A stretch of DNA of 64,000 nt from positions 275,043-339,042 of the forward strand of contig NZ_FNNR01000004.1 in the NCBI RefSeq assembly GCF_900106835.1, in the 5' to 3' direction. This DNA is from Arthrobacter sp. cf158 (GTDB taxonomy: Bacteria > Actinomycetota > Actinomycetes > Actinomycetales > Micrococcaceae). The translations under genes and the position numbers were made by a program. This document shows, piece after piece, positions 46,577-55,865 of the stretch. The notes under the pieces are model-generated. The model was not told where the DNA came from. It worked only from the letters and a program-made list of their open reading frames with translations, and made no database searches. How positions within the stretch are numbered: position 1 is the stretch's first letter; each line of letters starts with the position of its first letter.

Positions 46577-46946
46577 AACTCGCAGAGGGGTGCCTTCGTG
46601 TTATACCGCTTGGCCTCAGCATCCGGTGAGGGATCTGTTTACAACCGCCACTGTCCGCAAGCCATCCCTTACCGGACGCAGTATTGCCAGCTTTGATCAG
46701 CAGCGATATCTATCTGGCCGAGGCGGGTATCCCGCCGAGACCCCGCGGATTCGATTGGTTCATTCGACGCCCGCCCAATGACGACCTGGACGACGAGACG
46801 TTCCGGGGTCTCGTTTGGACGGCCACTACCGCGAGACTTCCTGGCGATGGATTGCGTCCGTCGACGATGACAGGTCCCGCAAACGAGGCCATGGCTAGCC
46901 TTTACCGCGATTGAGTCTTAGGGCTCCCGATACATTCGTCCCCGTT
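46577..46946. other. 370-bp gap with only a doubtful small frame
   Basis: A frame from a TTG at 46684 to 46914 (DIYLAEAGIPPRPRGFDWFI and on) has a protein-like middle but no ribosome site. It may be a fragment of a lost gene. Nothing else is visible. Confidence 0.4.
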
Positions 46947-47330
46947 CTAGTGCAGGACAACGAAGAAAACGATCGCGAGCAGGGGAAAGAGTGCTTGGCC
47001 GATGGCGCTGAGCAGAAGCCGCCTCTCTGTGACCCACAGCCAGAAACCAAGGAAGACATGGCAGGCGCAGCAGAAAATAATTATCGCTGACCCACTCGCG
47101 GGAGTGCCGGAGAAGTTCACCAGCCACAGACCAACCGCGATTCCAAGGCCAAAGGTTATGTTGTAGGCGCCAACGTTCATCGCCCACATCCGTACTGCCC
47201 GCACGTCGTCTGGTCGGATCAGAAAGATCCGGTGGAAGCGTTGATCACCATGGAAGAAGATCTCCAGGACGCCAACGCTTATCAGCGCAAGGCCGGTGGC
47301 CCCCGCGAGTATCTGGCTCAGCAAATTCAT
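46947..47330 (-). CDS. DUF1304 family membrane protein
   Basis: 127 aa with four helices. LLSQILAGATGLALISVGVLEIFFHGDQRFHRIF, MWAMNVGAYNITFGLGIAVG and IIFCCACHVFLGFW match DUF1304, a small inner-membrane family of unknown role; the conserved N-Q/Y-G segment is NVGAYN here. Monocistronic. Confidence 0.82.
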   Translation of the reverse strand: MNLLSQILAGATGLALISVGVLEIFFHGDQRFHRIFLIRPDDVRAVRMWAMNVGAYNITFGLGIAVGLWLVNFSGTPASGSAIIIFCCACHVFLGFWLWVTERRLLLSAIGQALFPLLAIVFFVVLH

Positions 47331-47519
47331 GCCGTGCTCCTAGCGAACCCTGCATTCCTCACTATCTATGCGTGAAGATTAGCTTTTGGCGCGTGCATCT
47401 TCAAGGTGTCACGATCCCGGCAACGATGTCTCTGACCTGGACAAGCTTCCGGCGATGACGTGAGCCCAGAACTGGCGCATGTCAGTGCCGTAAGGGCTGA
47501 CAGTATCGGCGGGGCCTTA

Positions 47520-48377
47520 CTAATCTTCAGTCAGCGACGTTTGATCGGTTGGCGACGCTTGGTCAATCCGGGCGATGAACTTGTTCAGCCACTCGACGGC
47601 GGGAGTGACATCAGGGAGGACGTCAAGGCCCTCGGCGGCCACCGCGTAGAGGGTCGGCCAATCGGTGCCCTCCACAGCGGATGGAGGCCAGGCATGGGCC
47701 CTTCTGTAGCCGAAAAGACGAACACAAGTGGCCCGGACCATCGCTAGGTCCAGCTTCTCGCGTGCGCCCAGGAGCTGCAGGTCCACAAGGTCTCGGGCGC
47801 GGTCACTACCGGGGGCGGTGGACGCGTGTATCTTTTGGGCGATCTGGTGGACGGTGGACATTACCGCTACCGGGTCTGGAGCAGGAAGGCCCACAGAGGT
47901 GAACATTTCGGTGATGCTGGGGGCCAGAGTCAACTCGGGATCGTCAGCGTCACCGATCTCGTTGTGACCGAGTTCGAAGGGCACTGTGCACCACGGCTTC
48001 CCCTCGTAGTCGAGTTTCACATCGAATGGTTTCATCACGTATGACGAGGGAATCCCTTTGGGCTTCGGGGCTTTTCGCTCGGCCAGCCGCCCAGTAAAGC
48101 CACCCCACCCTTCCTCAAGGCGCTCTTCGAAGTCGGTGCGGAACGTCGCGAGACCTCCTGCACGGGCGGCATCAAGGTCGCGGGTGAACCTTGTACTGGA
48201 GCCGTATCTCAGTGCCATCGCGCTGCCGCCTTTCACCGCACCCTCGGGAAGCATTTGTCCGATCACGACCAGAGCCATCGTCGTTCGTCGGCGAAGGGTG
48301 AGAGCTTCGTCTACCTCTAAGTTCTTCAGTCGCTGGTTGAGAGCGGCGAGGTTGCGGGGCGGGCTGTCATACCTCAT
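47520..48377 (-). CDS. AbiEii/AbiGii-type nucleotidyltransferase toxin
   Basis: 285 aa from the ATG at 48377, in an ATGA overlap with the antitoxin gene. Nucleotidyltransferase motif KGGSAMALRYGSSTRFTRDLDAA at about 49-71 gives GGSA and DLD; IAQKIHASTAPGSDRARDLVDL is the later conserved K/D region. Toxins of this type modify nucleotides or tRNA and abort growth in type IV (AbiE) systems. The tail is Asp/Thr-rich. Confidence 0.92.
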   Translation of the reverse strand: MRYDSPPRNLAALNQRLKNLEVDEALTLRRRTTMALVVIGQMLPEGAVKGGSAMALRYGSSTRFTRDLDAARAGGLATFRTDFEERLEEGWGGFTGRLAERKAPKPKGIPSSYVMKPFDVKLDYEGKPWCTVPFELGHNEIGDADDPELTLAPSITEMFTSVGLPAPDPVAVMSTVHQIAQKIHASTAPGSDRARDLVDLQLLGAREKLDLAMVRATCVRLFGYRRAHAWPPSAVEGTDWPTLYAVAAEGLDVLPDVTPAVEWLNKFIARIDQASPTDQTSLTED

Positions 48378-48910
48378 GCGGCGAGCTCCTTGCGCACACG
48401 GTTCCACTCAGCCGTGGTCAGCAGTCCTTCAGCACGAGCCTTGACTGCCGCATCTCGCAGTCGCGTGTTGGGGACCTGGCCCCGACATTCCAGCAGAGCT
48501 TCGCTGAGCTGCTGGGCGCGGATCCCGCGGTAGCGTGTAACCTTCGTTCCGGTCTGCGTCTGGGTGACCTTCACATAGTCGGGCATTGCGCGGCGGATAC
48601 GACGGCTGGTCCCTACGGTAATCTTCGTAGGATTCACGTCTCCCAAGCCGAGGAGGGCCAGGACGGATTCTCCGCGAAGGTAGGCATCGTCTCCTGCGCG
48701 TAAGGTCGCTTCGGCGAATTGGTCGTCGTCGGTCGGAGGAATGTCAGTCAGACGGTAAAGACCGTATCCGATGTGATCGAGGCCGCCGCGGGCAGTGAGC
48801 TTTGGCAACTCCACAGCGGGCACGCCAGCGCTCACTGCATCCGCGGTGGTGACATAGCCGTGGTTGTCGTAAGCGATCTCACGCAGAACGCCTCGATAGG
48901 TTGTTCTCAT
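48374..48910 (-). CDS. AbiEi-type antitoxin (transcriptional autorepressor)
   Basis: 178 aa. The N-terminal winged helix IAYDNHGYVTTADAVSAGVPAVELPKL, TARGGLDHIGYGLYRLTDIP, and a C-terminal domain with VNPTKITVGTSRRIRR and YRGIRAQQLSEALLEC match AbiEi. It neutralises the downstream toxin's effect and represses the operon by binding inverted repeats, which are present upstream at 48921 and 48976. Confidence 0.92.
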   Translation of the reverse strand: MRTTYRGVLREIAYDNHGYVTTADAVSAGVPAVELPKLTARGGLDHIGYGLYRLTDIPPTDDDQFAEATLRAGDDAYLRGESVLALLGLGDVNPTKITVGTSRRIRRAMPDYVKVTQTQTGTKVTRYRGIRAQQLSEALLECRGQVPNTRLRDAAVKARAEGLLTTAEWNRVRKELAA

Positions 48911-48920
48911 GTCAGAAATC

Positions 48921-48934
48921 TACCGTAAACGGTA
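48921..48934. promoter_or_regulatory. AbiEi operator-like palindrome, proximal
   Basis: TACCGTAAACGGTA lies 10 bp before the antitoxin ATG. It shares TACCGT and CGGTA with the distal site and is positioned to block transcription or the leader. Confidence 0.7.
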
Positions 48935-48967
48935 TTACTTTGCCATTAATTTCGTGCTCTTGAAATG

Positions 48968-49000
48968 TCGAAACCATACCGTTAGCGGTATAGTTTCGAC
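48968..49000. promoter_or_regulatory. AbiEi operator-like palindrome, distal
   Basis: ATACCGTTAGCGGTAT (48976-48991) is nested in a longer inverted repeat with GTCGAAAC on the left and GTTTCGAC on the right. AbiEi proteins are known to bind two inverted repeats in their own promoter, which fits this arrangement. Confidence 0.7.
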
Positions 49001-49158
49001 GTTGATGATGGAAGGTTCTTCGCGTGCCGGCGTCCGTGGCAAGGCCGAGTCGCGGTCACTCAAAGCCGGACAAACCTTGACCTCGCGTCTGGTTTTGCGG
49101 TGAGAGATAGGTGCGGCGTCAACCGCAATGACAATCGCTGCGACCAGGAGGCCAATAG

Positions 49159-50052
49159 TTACCCGTGCCCACCCGCTTCCAACCCCGCCCCGACTGCCGC
49201 AACAAACGCCTCCGTCTCAGCTGACCGTCGGCTCTTCAACCGCAACGCCGACGTCCGCCAAGCCAACGGATCGCCAACCAATGGCCGCCACACAATGCCC
49301 GAAGGCAACGGTGTCCACGGCTCCTCGTTGAAGTGCACTCCGCGTCCGGCCAAGATCAGCCCGTGCGTGAAGTGCTGGTTCCTTGCGTGCACAATCGCTG
49401 CAGGCAAGTACCCGGCGTCGCGGCACGTGTGCAGGAACGAGTCATACAAGGTGGGCGCCATGTGGCGCGGGAAGATGATCAACGGACTCCCGGCCAGATC
49501 GCCCAGCCGCACAGCCTCCAATGAAGCCAGCGGATGCGAAGCATTCAGCACCACCCCCAGCGCGCGCGAGAACAACGGTCCCGGTTCGAAACCTACGCTG
49601 CTCAAAGGGTGCCGAACCACCGCAACGTCCAGTTCGCCGTCGCGTAGTCGCTCAACCTGCTCAACGGTGGTGAGCTCGTGCAGGTTGAGTAGAACATCAG
49701 GGGCAAGCGAGCTGAACGAAGAAGCCATCGTGGACAGGGCAACCGGGTTCGTGTCCGGAGGTACCGCCACCTGCAGGATGCCCGAAGCGCCGGGCCGGAT
49801 CCGCCGCATCGACTCCTGCGCCATGGCCACGTGATCCAGCACCCCACGCGCGTGCTCCAGCAGCAAAGCCCCGGCTTCGGACAGCTCCACGCCGGTGCGC
49901 CGACGATGAAACAGCAGGACGCCGAGCTCTTTTTCCAAGTCCTTGATGCGCTGTGAGAGTGGCGGCTGGGCCATGTGCAAACGCTGCGCCGCGCGCCCGA
50001 AATGCAGCTCCTCGGAGAGCACCACGAAGTATTTGAGATGGTGAAGGTCCAT
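49159..50052 (-). CDS. LysR family transcriptional regulator
   Basis: 297 aa. N-terminal helix-turn-helix LKYFVVLSEELHFGRAAQRLHMAQPPLSQRIKDLEKELG at 6-44, then a linker helix and the substrate-binding domain (GILQVAVPPDTNP, GELDVAVVRHPLSS, GSPLIIFPRHMAPTLYD). Divergent from the enoyl-CoA hydratase operon across about 115 bp and therefore its likely activator. The near-palindrome ACCATATCAGTTTGGTAT just upstream of the start is a candidate site. Confidence 0.93.
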   Translation of the reverse strand: MDLHHLKYFVVLSEELHFGRAAQRLHMAQPPLSQRIKDLEKELGVLLFHRRRTGVELSEAGALLLEHARGVLDHVAMAQESMRRIRPGASGILQVAVPPDTNPVALSTMASSFSSLAPDVLLNLHELTTVEQVERLRDGELDVAVVRHPLSSVGFEPGPLFSRALGVVLNASHPLASLEAVRLGDLAGSPLIIFPRHMAPTLYDSFLHTCRDAGYLPAAIVHARNQHFTHGLILAGRGVHFNEEPWTPLPSGIVWRPLVGDPLAWRTSALRLKSRRSAETEAFVAAVGAGLEAGGHG

Positions 50053-50168
50053 CGCGGAACCATATCAGTTTGGTATCAAGCCGAGTAGATATTGATGTTA
50101 GACGGGTCACATTCGCTGATGGTCAGATGGGAATCAAGAAGCCCCAACGAGCCAAAGGAAACTCCCCA

Positions 50169-50933
50169 ATGTCCCAGGACGTCCTCTTCGAACAGACCGG
50201 CCCCACCGCCATCATCACCCTCAACCGCCCGGACAAGCTCAACGCCTGGACCGAGGCCATGCGCAGCGAACTCATCGACTATCTGGAAGGCCTCAAGGGC
50301 AACGACGAAGTCCGCACGGTCATCCTCACCGGCAGCGGCCGCGCGTTCTGCGCAGGACAGGACTTGGCCGAGACCGCGTCCATGAACCCCGAGGATCACG
50401 AGTCAGCGGAAGCCTGGATCGACGGTTTCGACCGCCTGTACCGGGCAGTCCGCAACCTGGACCAAATCACCATCGCCGCGGTCAACGGCGTCGCCGCCGG
50501 CTCCGGTTTCCAGTACTCACTTCTCGCGGACCTCCGCGTGGGCGATTCCAAAGTCCGCATGGGCCAGCCCGAAGTCCTCTCCGGCATCCCCAGCATCACC
50601 GGCATCTGGGCCATGTGGAGCATCCTCGGCAAGTCCAAGACCTCCCAATTCGTCCTTACCGGCGAGCTGGTGGATGCGGCCGAGGCCCAGCGCCTGGGCC
50701 TGCTTAATTACTTGGCGGACGACGGCGGCACGCTGGCTTACGCGAAGGACCTCGCCTCGCGCTTGAGCCTCCTTCCTCCGGGAGCGGTCCGTTTGACCAA
50801 AAACCGCCTGCGCAGCCTCGAAGACGACGACCTCACCGATGCCATGGCAGAAGCCAAGCGCGTCCACCGAGAGGCCTACGGCACCGGCGAACCGCAGCGC
50901 GAGATGGCCCGCTTCCTCGCCGGCCGCCGCTAA
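50169..50933 (+). CDS. Enoyl-CoA hydratase/isomerase family protein
   Basis: 254 aa from the ATG at 50169 with AAAGGA upstream. Crotonase fold: ITLNRPDKLNAWTEAM, oxyanion-hole segments GSGRAFCAGQDLAE and AAVNGVAAGSGFQYSLLADLRVG, and PEVLSGIPSITGIW. It hydrates or isomerises an acyl-CoA made by the ligase encoded next. First gene of a three-gene operon with a CoA ligase and an acid transporter. Confidence 0.93.
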   Translation: MSQDVLFEQTGPTAIITLNRPDKLNAWTEAMRSELIDYLEGLKGNDEVRTVILTGSGRAFCAGQDLAETASMNPEDHESAEAWIDGFDRLYRAVRNLDQITIAAVNGVAAGSGFQYSLLADLRVGDSKVRMGQPEVLSGIPSITGIWAMWSILGKSKTSQFVLTGELVDAAEAQRLGLLNYLADDGGTLAYAKDLASRLSLLPPGAVRLTKNRLRSLEDDDLTDAMAEAKRVHREAYGTGEPQREMARFLAGRR

Positions 50934-50970
50934 GCCGCCAACCCGCAAAGCAGAAGCAGGAGGCAGAACC

Positions 50971-52566
50971 ATGACAACCACAGCAACCCATGACCGCTAC
51001 ATCGAACTGCGGAACAGCCACCGCTGGGAGGTGCCTGAGCTCTACAACATGGCCGTCGACGTCGCCGACCGGCACCCAAGGGAGAAGCGGGCACTCATCC
51101 TGGAGTCCACCGTCGAAGGTCAACGCGAGGTGAGCTGGGGCGAAATCCAGGACCGCTCCCGGCAGATCGCCGCCACCCTGCAAAAAGCCGGCATCAAGAA
51201 GGGCGACCGGGTCGCCGTCCTCCTCCCTCAGCGTTCCGACACTCCGGCTGCGTACCTCGGCGTGCTCCGGACCGGCGCCATCCTGGTGACGATGTCCCTG
51301 CTCTGGGCGGCTGAGCCGATCCGTTTCCGACTGGAGGACAGCGGTGCATCGGTGATCATCGCCGAGGAGTCCGCAAAGCACCTCTTCGGGGACTACGAAG
51401 GCACGTTCATTGACATCGACGGGCCGGCCATCAAGGAAGCGGACACCGAATTCGAGGACGTCGAAACCAAAGCCGACGACCCCGCCCTCATCTTCTACAC
51501 CTCGGGCACCACGGGCCGGGCGAAGGGAATTGTCCACGCGCACCGGACGCTGCTTGGCCACAACGAGTTCGAGTACTGCCACAAGATCGGCGACGGCGAC
51601 GTGTTTTACGGTGCGGGGGACTGGGCATGGTCGTTGGCCAAGCTCATGGGCCCGCTCCGGCTTGGTGCAACGCACTTGGTTTTCCGGCCCAGCGGCGGCT
51701 TCGACCCCGCAGCCCTGCTGGTCTCCATGAGCCGCCACCGCGTCACCAGCGCGCTGGTCAACCCGACGTTCCTGCGCAAAATGCGCGAAGACGTGCCCGA
51801 CGCCGGTGCTCGCTTCCCGCTGTCCCTGCGGACAGTTTGCTCGTCCAATGAGCCGCTAACGCCGGACCTGATCACGTGGTTCGAGGGGCAGTACGGGGTT
51901 ACGCTGCTGGATTACTACGGTTCCACCGAGTCTTACCCGCTGTTGGGGAACTACCCGGATGTGCCGGTGAAGCCCGGGTCCATGGGGCGTCCACTTCCTG
52001 GATGGGAAGTCCGCCTGCTGGACGAGAATGAGCAGGAAGTGGCCGTGGGCGAGACCGGCGAGATCTGCCTCCGGGCGCGCTCCAACCCCCAATTTCCCTT
52101 GGGATACTGGAACATGCCGGAGGCGTCCGCCACAGCGTTCGGGGGCGCCTGGTACCACACCAAGGACCAGGCCTACGCGGACGACGACGGTTATGTCTGG
52201 TTCCTGGGGAGGACCGACGACGTCATCAAAACCTCCGGATACCGGGTTGGACCCTACGAGCTGGAGGCAGTCATTCGCGAACTCGATCCCGTGCGGGACG
52301 TGTCAGTGACGGGTGTGCCCGACGAGCTCCGCGGCCAGTCCATCAAGGCCTGGATCGAACTGATGCCCGGTCACGCTGGGGGAGCGGAACTGAGCAAAAC
52401 CATCGTGGCGCACGTGAAGGAGAACTTCTCCCGCTTCGCGTACCCGCGGTTCATTGAATACGTCTCCGCGTTGCCAAAATCGGCCACCGGAAAAGTCCAG
52501 CGGGCCCAGCTCCGCGAACTCCCACACGTTGTAGCCTCTCCCCGCCCCGAAGGACAACAATCATGA
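50971..52566 (+). CDS. Acyl-CoA synthetase (AMP-binding family)
   Basis: 531 aa from the ATG at 50971 with AGGAGG upstream. Adenylation motifs: LIFYTSGTTGRAKGIVHAH (P-loop-like), LLDYYGSTESYPLLGNYP, WFLGRTDDVIKTSGYRVGPYELE and the catalytic Lys in LPKSATGKVQRAQL. It activates a carboxylic acid to its CoA thioester with ATP. The substrate is probably what the downstream MHS transporter imports. ATGA overlap with that gene. Confidence 0.94.
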   Translation: MTTTATHDRYIELRNSHRWEVPELYNMAVDVADRHPREKRALILESTVEGQREVSWGEIQDRSRQIAATLQKAGIKKGDRVAVLLPQRSDTPAAYLGVLRTGAILVTMSLLWAAEPIRFRLEDSGASVIIAEESAKHLFGDYEGTFIDIDGPAIKEADTEFEDVETKADDPALIFYTSGTTGRAKGIVHAHRTLLGHNEFEYCHKIGDGDVFYGAGDWAWSLAKLMGPLRLGATHLVFRPSGGFDPAALLVSMSRHRVTSALVNPTFLRKMREDVPDAGARFPLSLRTVCSSNEPLTPDLITWFEGQYGVTLLDYYGSTESYPLLGNYPDVPVKPGSMGRPLPGWEVRLLDENEQEVAVGETGEICLRARSNPQFPLGYWNMPEASATAFGGAWYHTKDQAYADDDGYVWFLGRTDDVIKTSGYRVGPYELEAVIRELDPVRDVSVTGVPDELRGQSIKAWIELMPGHAGGAELSKTIVAHVKENFSRFAYPRFIEYVSALPKSATGKVQRAQLRELPHVVASPRPEGQQS

Positions 52567-53885
52567 ATACGATGACCCAGAAAGTTGCTGACACCGAGTC
52601 TTCCCCGCGACGGAGCCTTAAGCGCGTCGCCGCGGCAGCCGCCGTCGGAAATTTTGTTGAATGGTTCGACTCCGCGGCTTATGCGGTCATGTCCGTCACC
52701 ATCGCCAAACTCTTCTTCCCGGATTACTCCACGACGGCGTCACTTCTGGCCGTGTGGGCGATCTTCGCCGGTGGCTTCATCGCCAGGCCGCTCGGGGCGG
52801 CTTTCTTTGGACGCTACGGTGACCGGATTGGGCGCAACAAGATGCTCGGCCTCTGCGTTCTGATCATGAGCGCGGCGACGTTCTGCATCGGTATCCTGCC
52901 GACTTTCGCGGTGATCGGCGTGTGGGCTCCGATCCTTCTGTTCCTGTTCCGTGCTGTTCAGGGCTTCACCACAGGTGGCGAGTACACAGGGTCATCGGCG
53001 TTCATTGTGGAGTACGCCCCGGAAGGCAAGCGGGCAACGTACGCCAGCATCATCCCGGCCACCGTGGGACTGGCTTCGGTTGCCGGTGCGTTGCTGGGTG
53101 CGGCCATCACGGCCACTTTGAGCCCTGCCGATTTGCAGGCCTGGGGCTGGCGGATTCCGTTCCTGCTCGCGGCGCCGCTGGGACTGATCGGCCTGTATAT
53201 ACGGTCAAAGGTTGACGACACCCCGGTGTTCCGTGGCCTGGAGAATAAGGGCGAAGTGGCCAAGCGGCCGTTGGGCGACGCCATCCGCATGTGTTCCCGC
53301 CAGATCTTCACACTCTTCGGTTACAGCATCACCAACGCGATCGCTTACTACCTGATGAGCAGCTACATGATCGCCTACATGACATCGAGCCTTGGATACT
53401 CTTCGGCAGAGTCAATGATCACGAGTGTGATCACCATGTTGGTGTACACAGGGGTTTGCCCGCTGGCTGCACGGGCAAGCGACCGCTTTGGACGCAAGCG
53501 GATGCTGTTGGTGGCCTGCGTTGGCTTCGTGGTGATGACCATCCCGGCCTTTTCCATCATGCCGCTGGGCCTCGGCTTCGCGATCCTGGGTACGAGCGTC
53601 CTGGGCGCCTTGGTAGCCGTGATCGGTACGTCCAACGTTCCGGCTTTGGTCGAGATGTTCCCGTCGTCGGTTCGGGCATCGGGCTCAGCGATCGGGTACA
53701 CACTGGCCTACGTGCTGTTTGGTGGAACCGCTCCCTTCGTGGCCACCGGATTGGTAGCGGGCTTTGGTTCGCCGTTGGCCCCGGCCTTCTACCTGATGGG
53801 CATGGCACTGGTGTCCGCAGTTGTGGTGGTCCTGTTCTTCCGCGAGACAAAGGACCTGTCGCTGTCGCGGACCACGGTTCTGTAG
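52563..53885 (+). CDS. MFS transporter, metabolite:H+ symporter (MHS) family
   Basis: 440 aa, twelve helices. MHS hallmarks: AVGNFVEWFDSAAYAVMSV in helix 1, RPLGAAFFGRYGDRIGRNKML at loop 2-3, and FRAVQGFTTGGEYTGSSAFIVEY in helices 4-5. Relatives carry organic acids and osmolytes (ShiA, KgtP, ProP). It is coupled to the acyl-CoA synthetase, so it most likely imports a carboxylic acid that is then activated and degraded. Confidence 0.93.
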   Translation: MNTMTQKVADTESSPRRSLKRVAAAAAVGNFVEWFDSAAYAVMSVTIAKLFFPDYSTTASLLAVWAIFAGGFIARPLGAAFFGRYGDRIGRNKMLGLCVLIMSAATFCIGILPTFAVIGVWAPILLFLFRAVQGFTTGGEYTGSSAFIVEYAPEGKRATYASIIPATVGLASVAGALLGAAITATLSPADLQAWGWRIPFLLAAPLGLIGLYIRSKVDDTPVFRGLENKGEVAKRPLGDAIRMCSRQIFTLFGYSITNAIAYYLMSSYMIAYMTSSLGYSSAESMITSVITMLVYTGVCPLAARASDRFGRKRMLLVACVGFVVMTIPAFSIMPLGLGFAILGTSVLGALVAVIGTSNVPALVEMFPSSVRASGSAIGYTLAYVLFGGTAPFVATGLVAGFGSPLAPAFYLMGMALVSAVVVVLFFRETKDLSLSRTTVL

Positions 53886-53898
53886 AGGCGCTAGTTTG

Positions 53899-53947
53899 AA
53901 AGAGGTTGGGTAGGGCGCGTAGGTCAGCGCCCGATCCAACCTCTTTT
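53899..53947. terminator. Bidirectional hairpin terminator
   Basis: AAAGAGGTTGG (53899-53909) pairs with CCAACCTCTTT (53936-53946), with a second inner stem GGGCGC/GCGCCC; T4 follows. It separates the convergent MHS transporter and hydrolase genes. Confidence 0.85.
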
Positions 53948-53971
53948 GCACTGCCCGATGAACGTTGGGGC

Positions 53972-54547
53972 TTAGCCAAGTCCCAAAACAAACTCCTCAA
54001 CCCGTGCGAACACTTCGGCTTGTGCCTGCTGGGAAGCCCTCCAATCGTTCGAGATCTGCAAAGAGTGGTCGGCTCCTGGCACCTCAAAGAACGTGCCTGC
54101 ACTCTCAGTTTTGCGGCCTCCGTCCCAGAGCCCGTCCAATGAACCGCCGATAAACAGATCGTCTTTAGACGATGCATCGATGGTGATTCGCACGCTCCCA
54201 TCTGTGAGCAAGGGTGTCAGCCAGATCCCAGGGATGCGAGCTTTTTCGGCCCAAGGAATGCACAAGGTGCTGAACGACTTGGCGACGATCAGCCGCTGAT
54301 CGGCGTCGGGTACTTCAGCAAAAGCCTGCTCCGCGGCATTGGCCGCAAATTCATGAGGGGCTGCACCCGGCGAATCGTCAGGAGTCCACCGGACAGCCTG
54401 AACATGCCAGCCGAGGGATCCGAGCATTTCACCAATCCAGAAGAGGACTGGACCCTCCACTGGATATCCGGAACCGGGAAGCAGAACAGCGACTTTGGTT
54501 TTCTCCGGATGATCAGTGGAGGTGTTTGCCCAGGTGAAGGATTCCAT
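53972..54547 (-). CDS. Small alpha/beta-hydrolase-like protein
   Basis: 191 aa. VAVLLPGSGYPVEGP at the first strand and oxyanion region, a nucleophile elbow IVAKSFSTL (Ser in a non-GxSxG context), and PGADHSLQI with the likely catalytic His. Length fits compact hydrolases of unknown substrate. Single gene, no signal peptide. Confidence 0.75.
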   Translation of the reverse strand: MESFTWANTSTDHPEKTKVAVLLPGSGYPVEGPVLFWIGEMLGSLGWHVQAVRWTPDDSPGAAPHEFAANAAEQAFAEVPDADQRLIVAKSFSTLCIPWAEKARIPGIWLTPLLTDGSVRITIDASSKDDLFIGGSLDGLWDGGRKTESAGTFFEVPGADHSLQISNDWRASQQAQAEVFARVEEFVLGLG

Positions 54548-54827
54548 AGAGGCATGCTAACGGGCGTTTGGGGTGCTTTCGTGGCAAGCCAATGGAATTG
54601 ATGACCAACCTCGCTCCTGGCTCGAGGACGCAAAATAAGAGGTCCAAGCGCAACACCTAGGCATCCCATACCAGCACCTAGATTTCTCCAAATCACCCCT
54701 AATTTCGGCGCATTCGCCACCTAGTTTCATTTTTCCCGCCTGTGGCCCGCTTACCCGCCCATAGTGTCCTTCTCAGAACGAGCACCCGGAAACCTCCGGG
54801 CCCGCTCCGGAGAAACGTGAACAACTA
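54548..54827. other. Intergenic region upstream of the RiPP cluster
   Basis: 280 bp between the hydrolase and the RiPP cluster, which must contain the cluster promoter. I see no clear -35/-10 pair. A CCGGAGAAA sequence 15-20 bp before the first ATG is a weak ribosome site candidate. Confidence 0.4.
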
Positions 54828-55865
54828 ATGGGGGTTGGGTCATTGAAGCTGAGTCAGCAACAGAGCATTGCCGCCGCCGTGGATCAATGGATCACCGGCA
54901 TCCCCGGACGAATCCGGGACCACGTGATTTTTGTCGAGAATCCTGAGCACACGGACTACGCGAAGACGCTTGCCGGCGAGGACTCCTCCATCCTGGTCCT
55001 CAACGGGGACACCACCGACGGAGACATCGTCCCGGTTTCGGGAGCATTCGATGCTGCCGGAGAAGAACTCCTTGTGGACGGCTCCCTCAGCCTGGAGATC
55101 CAGGACTACGTAGCCATAGCATTCGTCAACCTGGTGGGGGTAACAGTTGTCAGAGTTACCACCAAAGAGGACTGGCAAGCGTTCTTTGATGACGCCGAGG
55201 AAGCCTGCCGCTCGGGGCACTTTGTACAGCAGCTCACCGAGGTCAACGCGGTGTTTGCTGAGCGTGGGCTTCTGGCAGGGGTCCTGACGGACAACCTCGT
55301 ATTGACCCGGCTCCACATCACCTTTGACGGATCCATCCTCAGCGGACCTTATGGAACCAAGATCGGCAGGGTGGGTGACGTGCTGCCTGACTTGCGTCTC
55401 AGGTCAGTCACCCTCCGGCCCGAGTCCGCTGTTGCCTCGGTCTACTACCCCTGGGACATCTACGAATCACTGGCCGCAAAACCTTGGATCCCCCGATACG
55501 TGGCCGCTTTGGACACGTGGAAGTTCATTCCCCGCGAGGACCGTGCCACCACCACCTTGCTCGGTTTCGGAACCAGCCTTTACGGCGCGGCCCTCAGTGA
55601 CGGCCTGCCGTCGGCGGATGCTCCGTTCATCCTCAAACGAGGAGATGAACTTACCCTCCTGGACACCAAGACAGGCCGGCTGTTCAAGATCGGCCCGGAT
55701 GCCGCCGCCCTGATCGAGGCGGTTTCCAACCTCCGTGACGTCAAAATAGCTGCCATTGCGGCCGCCCCGGCCCTCAAAGTCTCCGTCGCGCTAGCCGAGG
55801 AATCTATACGCGCCGTGATGGCGCGGTTTGAACAGCTCGGTATCGACATCATCGGTGCACGCTGA
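54828..55865 (+). CDS. Daptide-type RiPP recognition protein (by context)
   Basis: 345 aa from an ATG whose ribosome site is distant; an in-frame TTG at 54843 preceded by a G-run could be the true start. Soluble, with no enzyme motif. The N-terminal part has DQWITGIPGRIRDHVIFVENPEH and LVLNGDTTDGDIVPVSGAFDAAGEELL; the C-terminal 80 residues (RGDELTLLDTKTGRLFKIGPDAAALIEAVSNL) read like a PqqD-type winged helix that binds leader peptides. First gene of the cluster, overlapping the aminotransferase by one base. I call it the recognition protein because the daptide gene set otherwise lacks one here. Confidence 0.7.
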   Translation: MGVGSLKLSQQQSIAAAVDQWITGIPGRIRDHVIFVENPEHTDYAKTLAGEDSSILVLNGDTTDGDIVPVSGAFDAAGEELLVDGSLSLEIQDYVAIAFVNLVGVTVVRVTTKEDWQAFFDDAEEACRSGHFVQQLTEVNAVFAERGLLAGVLTDNLVLTRLHITFDGSILSGPYGTKIGRVGDVLPDLRLRSVTLRPESAVASVYYPWDIYESLAAKPWIPRYVAALDTWKFIPREDRATTTLLGFGTSLYGAALSDGLPSADAPFILKRGDELTLLDTKTGRLFKIGPDAAALIEAVSNLRDVKIAAIAAAPALKVSVALAEESIRAVMARFEQLGIDIIGAR

